From Plebeiibacterium marinum (GTDB lineage Bacteria; Bacteroidota; Bacteroidia; Bacteroidales; Marinilabiliaceae), in NCBI RefSeq assembly GCF_026013615.1, contig NZ_JAPDPI010000038.1:1-52559 (forward strand): 52,559 nt of DNA, in the 5' to 3' direction. A model generated the notes under the pieces. It was given only the letters and a program-made list of their open reading frames with translations. It made no database searches and was not told where the DNA came from. A program made the position numbers and the translations under genes. Shown piece after piece: positions 48,058 to 52,559 of the stretch (position 1 is the stretch's first letter; the number at the start of each line of letters is the position of its first letter).

Positions 48058-48483
48058 ATGGCTTCAAAATTTTGGTTTGATCAGGAAAAAGATTGGAAAT
48101 TTTATTATGATGAAGGAAAATCCTATTTAAAAACCTGCAAAAAGTTACTTATTAAAAGAGGGCCTTTTGATAATGAATTTATTTACAATCTATCCATATT
48201 GGCAGGTGAAAGATTAGTTTTGGGAACCTTGTTAAGTTACGATTACATCCCGGCTTCCTCTTCGTTGTTGGGCATGCTTAAAGAAGCAGAAGAAAAATTT
48301 ACTGTTGATAATAACTTGTTTGATGGAGCAAAATACATTTACAAGTTTCAGCCATTTTGCTCATTAGAAGTTGAAGATTTTAAAATCCCTGATGATAGCG
48401 AGATTAAAAAAGTAGTGGATTATTTTCTATCTATAGAAAACTTATGTGAAAAAAACCTGTGCTCAAGTGCAATGGTTAAATAA
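48058..48483 (+). CDS. Small helical protein, possibly HEPN-like
   Basis: Start taken at the ATG of MASKFWFDQ; an in-frame TTG two codons earlier is less likely. The 141-residue protein has no signal peptide and reads as four or five helices: WKFYYDEGKSYLKTCKKLLIKRG, NEFIYNLSILAGERLVLGTLLSYDYIP, SSSLLGMLKEAEEKF and IKKVVDYFLSIENLCEKNL. The pattern is loosely like HEPN proteins (paired helices with conserved polar positions), but I do not see the RxxxxH motif, so that is only a suggestion. It stands alone in front of a hairpin terminator. Function unknown. Confidence 0.65.
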   Translation: MASKFWFDQEKDWKFYYDEGKSYLKTCKKLLIKRGPFDNEFIYNLSILAGERLVLGTLLSYDYIPASSSLLGMLKEAEEKFTVDNNLFDGAKYIYKFQPFCSLEVEDFKIPDDSEIKKVVDYFLSIENLCEKNLCSSAMVK

Positions 48484-48485
48484 TG

Positions 48486-48529
48486 GTTAAGCCAGAGATT
48501 TTGGGATTGCTCAGAATCTCTGGTTCAAC
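48486..48529 (+). terminator. Hairpin terminator after the small helical protein gene
   Basis: A 9-bp core stem (CCAGAGATT at 48492-48500, AATCTCTGG at 48515-48523) extended by three to five further pairs lies directly past the stop codon at 48483. No strong T run follows. The remaining 250 bases to the SiaC-like gene hold no clear gene; a 24-codon minus-strand frame (48575-48649) is noted under findings. Confidence 0.55.
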
Positions 48530-48779
48530 TATATTCGTTAATTAATCAAAACCTTATTTTACAACTATAGTAGTTTACCTTTCATCCATATGTACAACAA
48601 CACACACTCCTTCTGTAACACCCAACTTAATCTCTTCCAATATTTTCATTTTAATACTGTTTGTTTTTACAGTTTTTTTAATTAAATTACGATAACTGAT
48701 CCGGGGATACGCACACCTACACAAATTAAAATCCCGCTCTTTCTATATAGTACACTACAATAATCAAAACTATTATACT

Positions 48780-49157
48780 ATGAAAACCATACACCTTGAA
48801 CCAACAAAAACTTCTCCTCAAATTACTCTGGATGCCGACCATGGCATTATTGAAATGAAAGGAAACATTATTTCTTTAGATACTTCAGCTATCTTTGATC
48901 CCATTTTTAACTGGATAAACAAATATCTAAATAACCCCAAAGACAAAACCACCATTAAGATTAATTTAGAATATCTGAATACGATCGGATCAAAATATTT
49001 ATTAATCTTATTCCGAAAGCTTGAAGGCCTGCCAAAGCGTGGCAATGAAGTAACCATACAATGGGCCTACGATCAAGACGATGAAGACACGCTGGAACTC
49101 ATCGAAGACTACAAAAACCTATTACATATCAACTTTGAATTAATTGAAAGCAATTAA
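48780..49157 (+). CDS. SiaC-like regulatory phosphoprotein (DUF1987)
   Basis: This 125-residue cytoplasmic protein matches the SiaC family: TKTSPQITLDADHGIIEMKGNIISLDTSAIFDPIFNWINKYL and the motif LEYLNTIGSKYLLILFRKLE, where Thr68 sits at the place of the phosphorylated Thr of Pseudomonas SiaC. In that system SiaA (phosphatase) and SiaB (kinase) control SiaC binding to the diguanylate cyclase SiaD. No SiaA, SiaB or SiaD lies beside it, so partners must be elsewhere or the role differs. It is on the plus strand, 84 bp before the TRIC gene. Confidence 0.8.
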   Translation: MKTIHLEPTKTSPQITLDADHGIIEMKGNIISLDTSAIFDPIFNWINKYLNNPKDKTTIKINLEYLNTIGSKYLLILFRKLEGLPKRGNEVTIQWAYDQDDEDTLELIEDYKNLLHINFELIESN

Positions 49158-49241
49158 AAATAGCATTCTGATATGATCTGCTCAGAATACATTGCTCTGT
49201 AAAGTTTTATTATATACTTTTGAGCAACTTTTTTTATTGCT

Positions 49242-49856
49242 ATGAATTTACTGGACTTTGCTGATTATGCAGGAACATGTGCCTTTGCTATTAGTGGCAC
49301 CCTGTCTGCCCTGGAGAAGAAACTGGATCTGTTTGGGGCTACTTTTATTGGTGTGGTCACTGCTGTAGGCGGAGGAACCATCCGCGATATACTTATGGGC
49401 AACACCCCTGTTACCTGGATTAGCAACGTTGAATACTTTATATTAATATGTGCGTCTATTTTCCTGACTTTTATTTTTTACAAGAGGATAATTAAGCTAA
49501 AGCAAACTTTGTCTTTATTCGATACCATTGGTATTGGTGTTTTTACAATAATCGGAATTGAAAAAGCGATTGTATTTGGACTATCTTCACCAATTTGTAT
49601 GGTAATGGGCTTATCTTCAGCAGTTGTTGGAGGAGTTTTGCGCGATACACTTTGTAATGATGTGCCACTAATTTTCCATAAGGAGATTTATGCCACTGCC
49701 TGTATTGCCGGAGGTACCATTTATTTGATATTGCATTATTACGGGGTAAACCTATATTTTTCCCAAAGCATCACTATCCTGTCTATTATTGCAATCAGAT
49801 TATTGGCCATAAAATTCAATCTTAGTTTGCCCAAAATCACTGTATCTGAAGAATGA
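49242..49856 (+). CDS. Trimeric intracellular cation (TRIC) channel family protein
   Basis: This 204-residue membrane protein has about seven helices and the two glycine-rich repeats of the UPF0126/YadS-type TRIC channels: DYAGTCAFAISGTLSALEKKLDLFGATFIGVVTAVGGGTIRDILMG and IGVFTIIGIEKAI ... GLSSAVVGGVLRDTLCNDVPLIF. Family members are trimeric K+-conducting channels or glycine-related transporters; the bacterial role is uncertain. It ends against a hairpin shared with the amylase gene. Confidence 0.9.
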   Translation: MNLLDFADYAGTCAFAISGTLSALEKKLDLFGATFIGVVTAVGGGTIRDILMGNTPVTWISNVEYFILICASIFLTFIFYKRIIKLKQTLSLFDTIGIGVFTIIGIEKAIVFGLSSPICMVMGLSSAVVGGVLRDTLCNDVPLIFHKEIYATACIAGGTIYLILHYYGVNLYFSQSITILSIIAIRLLAIKFNLSLPKITVSEE

Positions 49857-49876
49857 TTCCCAACATCATTCCCCCA

Positions 49877-49918
49877 AAAAAAGAGAGGGTATCTTTCTAA
49901 AAAGACTCCCTCCTCTTT
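49877..49918. terminator. Imperfect terminator between TRIC and amylase genes
   Basis: AAAGAGAGGG... on the left pairs with ...CCCTCCTCTTT on the right with one bulged base, in the 81-bp gap between converging genes. The flanking A run and T-rich end support bidirectional termination. Confidence 0.6.
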
Positions 49919-49937
49919 ACATACAAATCACTTTTAT

Positions 49938-51605
49938 TTATAATGACAACAAGACAAGACTATTTTCACTGTTCAAAGAAACAATCCCTTTTTCCACCTT
50001 CACCTGTTTACCTGAATAATAATCAGTTAAAACTTGTCCTTCTTCAAATATATCTTTTACCGGGATTTCTTTAAGTCCTTTGTTCATATCTATTCCTACA
50101 ACCACCTTATTACTATAATCTCCTTTTACCAATTCCCTTTTAAAAATGTAAGGATCGGCCAATAGTTGGGTATGCACCCCGGCCCCAACAGCAGGATTGG
50201 CAGCCCTAAACTGTCCTAATTTCTGATAGTGGCTAAGCAAATCCTTTGTAGCAACTCCATGAACATTTGCGTTACTTTCAATATCTTCCCAATTCATAAA
50301 AGAACGCAAGGTGGCATCCCCTACAGTCCCTTCAATAGTTAAATCCCTGTTTGTTTCATCACCGTAATAAATTTGCGAAGCACCAGGACAAAGCAGCAAC
50401 ATATTGGCAGCTTTAAAAGACTTTTCCCTTTCTTTATCAAAAGGCTGGCCATCATCATGGGATGTCATGTAATTTAATATCGATTGCCCCTTTAATTCAT
50501 TGTTCAAAAGTTGCGAATATTTAGAAAAAACAACCTCATAATCCTCCTGAGCATCCACCTTTAATCCAAAGTTAATAAGAGCATCCATCCCGTTTGAATA
50601 ATAATCAACCTGAACACCGCCATTGTCAAACATGCGACCAGTACCAGCATTGTAATTATATACTTCCCCCACCGTATAGAAGTCATTATTATCCAATACC
50701 TTTTCCGGGTTTGCAGCCTTCCAGTCAAGAAAAGCTTTTGAAGCCCATATGTTTAGCTCGGCCCAAATTGACTCCTCAGTATGCTTGGCTGTATCTATTC
50801 TATAACCATCAACACCATAGTTTTTAACAAAGTCGATCAACCATTTCATAATATAAAAGCGTGGAGCTCTTGGATAACCGGTTTCTGCAAAAAAGGCATT
50901 CAATTCATCCATTTCCTGCTGCAACCTTCCCTCTTTTTCCCACTTTTCGATTAAAGCGTCTGGCAAATCAACCTCTTCATTGCTCTCTGTTTTAATATCC
51001 GGTAAATTCTCAACCAATGTACATGTAACGGTATTTTCATAGGTGTCGTACTTACATTGCGGACCAGTCCTCACCCACTCCTGATTATAAACCGGATCCT
51101 TTTCTGTTACCGGACCGGTATGATTAATTACCACATCCATCACTATACGGATTCCCTTTGCATGGGCGGCCTCAACCAATTCTGCAAATTCAGCTTCGGT
51201 ACCCCAGTTTGGGTCAATACTGGTCCAATCTTTAGCCCAATAACCATGATAGCCATAAGTATTCCCAGTCCCCTCATTTACCGAACCATGAATTTGCTCT
51301 GCTATTGGAGAAAACCAAAGAGCATTAACTCCCAGCTTAGTAAAATAGCCATCATTAATCTTATTTATAATTCCTCTGAAATCACCTCCCATAAAGCCTC
51401 GCAACAACCCTGTTTCTTTCGTCCTTTCAAAGTTTGAATCATTTGAGGGATCTCCATTGCTAAATCTATCTGTAAGCAAAAAATATACATTGGCATTTTC
51501 CCACATAAACGGGACTTTTTCTATTGATGCATCGGATGGCTTTTTTGACACATTACATCCAAATAAGCTTGCCAAAATAAATAAGGGTAAAATTCTTTTA
51601 ATCAT
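49938..51605 (-). CDS. GH13 alpha-amylase family lipoprotein
   Basis: This 555-residue lipoprotein (lipobox LFGC, Cys17) has the GH13 (beta/alpha)8 signature: DVVINHT (region I, 157-163), GYRIDTAKH with nucleophile Asp271 (region II), VGEVYNYN with acid/base Glu314 (region III), MTSHDD with His383/Asp384 (region IV), and a small C-terminal beta domain (about 475-555). It cleaves alpha-1,4-glucans such as starch or glycogen maltooligomers outside or in the periplasm. It has a good promoter match and is a single gene, unlinked to the pectin system. Confidence 0.93.
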   Translation of the reverse strand: MIKRILPLFILASLFGCNVSKKPSDASIEKVPFMWENANVYFLLTDRFSNGDPSNDSNFERTKETGLLRGFMGGDFRGIINKINDGYFTKLGVNALWFSPIAEQIHGSVNEGTGNTYGYHGYWAKDWTSIDPNWGTEAEFAELVEAAHAKGIRIVMDVVINHTGPVTEKDPVYNQEWVRTGPQCKYDTYENTVTCTLVENLPDIKTESNEEVDLPDALIEKWEKEGRLQQEMDELNAFFAETGYPRAPRFYIMKWLIDFVKNYGVDGYRIDTAKHTEESIWAELNIWASKAFLDWKAANPEKVLDNNDFYTVGEVYNYNAGTGRMFDNGGVQVDYYSNGMDALINFGLKVDAQEDYEVVFSKYSQLLNNELKGQSILNYMTSHDDGQPFDKEREKSFKAANMLLLCPGASQIYYGDETNRDLTIEGTVGDATLRSFMNWEDIESNANVHGVATKDLLSHYQKLGQFRAANPAVGAGVHTQLLADPYIFKRELVKGDYSNKVVVGIDMNKGLKEIPVKDIFEEGQVLTDYYSGKQVKVEKGIVSLNSENSLVLLSL

Positions 51606-51639
51606 TGGTATTTTTTTTGATTTTAACTGATTTTGAATT

Positions 51640-51669
51640 CAAAGATAGTAATTAGAAAGTCCCCTCAAA
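51640..51669 (-). promoter_or_regulatory. Promoter of the GH13 amylase gene
   Basis: On the minus strand TATCTTTG (51640-51647) matches the -7 consensus TAnnTTTG exactly, and TTTG (51666-51669) lies 18 bases upstream as -33. The start codon (51605) is about 35 bases downstream. Confidence 0.6.
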
Positions 51670-51774
51670 ACCGCTACACACCTACCATACAAAGCCATAA
51701 AGCAAGACATTCAGTTTGCAACCGTTTGCGATCCACATGAATTTTTTTTGATTTTTTTTTGAGGTAAGGGGAAA

Positions 51775-51816
51775 TAGCTATTAGCTATTAGCTATTAGCT
51801 ATTAGCTATTAGCTGA
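51775..51816. repeat. Heptamer microsatellite (TAGCTAT)n
   Basis: Five perfect copies of TAGCTAT (51775-51809) plus a variant TAGCTGA run directly into the 155-bp repeat array. Shorter remnants of the same heptamer (TAGCTGA, TAGCTAT) stand at the head of each following 155-bp unit. Confidence 0.9.
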
Positions 51817-52413
51817 TAGGACGGCTACGCCTTTAGGACGCTACGCTTTAGCTTTAATTCTTGCTACCAATACACCTTTTTGCTCAGGAATAACATCTCC
51901 CGGTTCCGGATCAGATCTTTATAAGCGCCCTGCAAATAAGATCGGATCCTTAGAAATAGCTGATAGCTGATAGGACGGCTGCGCCTTTAGCACGCTGCGC
52001 TTTAGCTTTAATTCTTGCTACTAAAACACCTTTTGCTTAGGAACAACATTTCCCTGTTCCGGATCAGATCTTTATAAGCACCCTGCAAATAAGATCGGAT
52101 CCGTATGGTAATAGCTGATAGCTGATAGGACGGCTGCGCCTTTAGGACGCTGCGCTTTAGCTTGATTGCTTGCTACCAATATACCTTTTTGCTTAGGAAC
52201 AACATCTCCCGGATCCGGATCAGATCTTTATAACCATCTTGCAAATAAGATCGGATCCGTATAATATAGCTATTAGCTGATAGGACGGCTGCGCCTTTAG
52301 GACGCTAAGCTTTAGCTTGATTGCTTGCTACCAATACACCTTTTTGCTCAGGAATAACATCTCCCGGTTCCGGATCAGATCTTTATAAGCACCCTGCAAA
52401 TAAGATCGGATCC
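51815..52413. repeat. Four tandem copies of a 155-bp intergenic repeat with internal inverted repeat
   Basis: Unit starts (GATAGGACGGCT) are at 51815, 51969, 52124 and 52279, so the period is 154-155 bp. Each unit holds a doubled motif (GGACGGCTGCGCCTTTAG then GACGCTGCGCTTTAGC), a middle of about 60 bp, and a terminal inverted repeat (GGATCAGATCTTTAT ... ATAAGATCGGATCC, 13-bp loop). The copies differ at scattered positions, so the array is not brand new. No long frame runs through it. It follows the amylase gene upstream region; bases 52414-52559 after it hold no gene that I can support. Confidence 0.9.
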
Positions 52414-52559
52414 TTTGAAACTTATACCTTATGGTCGTACGTACAATGAGTTATTCTTTAAATAACCCCCATCCCCATGCCTGTTGCATGGTACTTCCCC
52501 CTTGCCTCAGGGCAAAGAGGAAGATTGGTTTTCGTAGGAGAAGGCTGCTCTCCGCTCTC

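Noticed and set aside
51815-52413. CRISPR array
   Set aside because: The units are 155 bp with similar sequence throughout; there are no short repeats separated by unique spacers and no cas genes.
52414-52559. Possible gene start at the right window edge
   Set aside because: Short palindromic and pyrimidine-rich sequence with no start-anchored frame; the window ends before anything can be judged.

Overview
The window comes from an AT-rich Bacteroidota chromosome, probably an environmental, non-Bacteroides lineage such as Marinilabiliales or a relative (inference). The signs are two SusC/SusD pairs, a hybrid two-component regulator, many lipoprotein signals, TAnnTTTG-type promoter boxes, and three secreted proteins with type IX secretion (T9SS) C-terminal sorting domains. 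No tRNA, rRNA, CRISPR array, prophage or complete insertion sequence was seen.

Layout. 1-2.2 kb: an HxlR-type regulator faces a cupin plus a degenerate metallo-beta-lactamase-fold protein, with a perfect inverted repeat between them. 2.2-29.2 kb (minus strand): a polysaccharide utilisation locus (PUL) aimed at rhamnogalacturonan-I-type pectin. In transcription order it holds an alpha/beta hydrolase, a hybrid two-component sensor (HTCS), SusC (frameshifted at an A7 tract), SusD, GH28, GH2, a 1500-residue PL11 fusion, a ThuA-like T9SS protein, two CE12-type esterases, a decayed esterase pseudogene, GH115 and a sialate-O-acetylesterase-like SGNH esterase. 29.3-42.6 kb (minus): a second SusC/SusD operon driven by an ECF sigma/FecR pair, in the order small unknown protein, sigma factor, FecR, STN-domain SusC, SusD, DUF4843 lipoprotein, PKD-like lipoprotein, TlpA-like thioredoxin lipoprotein, T9SS protein. 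Its substrate cannot be read from the sequence. 42.8-44.4 kb: a Na+/phosphate symporter on the plus strand. 44.6-47.7 kb (minus): a CE4 deacetylase with a second CE12 pair, paralogous to the first pair but in swapped order. 48-49.9 kb (plus): a small helical protein, a SiaC-like phosphoprotein and a TRIC-type channel. 49.9-51.6 kb (minus): a GH13 alpha-amylase lipoprotein. 51.77-52.41 kb: a heptamer array followed by about four copies of a 155-bp repeat carrying an inverted repeat.

How the pectin PUL would work (inference from family roles): esterases deacetylate the RG-I backbone, PL11 cleaves it outside the cell, SusC/SusD import oligosaccharides, and GH28, GH2, GH115 and the SGNH esterases finish the backbone and side chains in the periplasm. 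The HTCS senses a product and activates the locus. The most unusual items are the PL11/autotransporter-repeat/T9SS fusion, the SusC homopolymer frameshift, the triple-lesion esterase pseudogene, a four-unit 11-bp repeat upstream of susC, an altered GH115 active-site motif, and the 155-bp repeat array.
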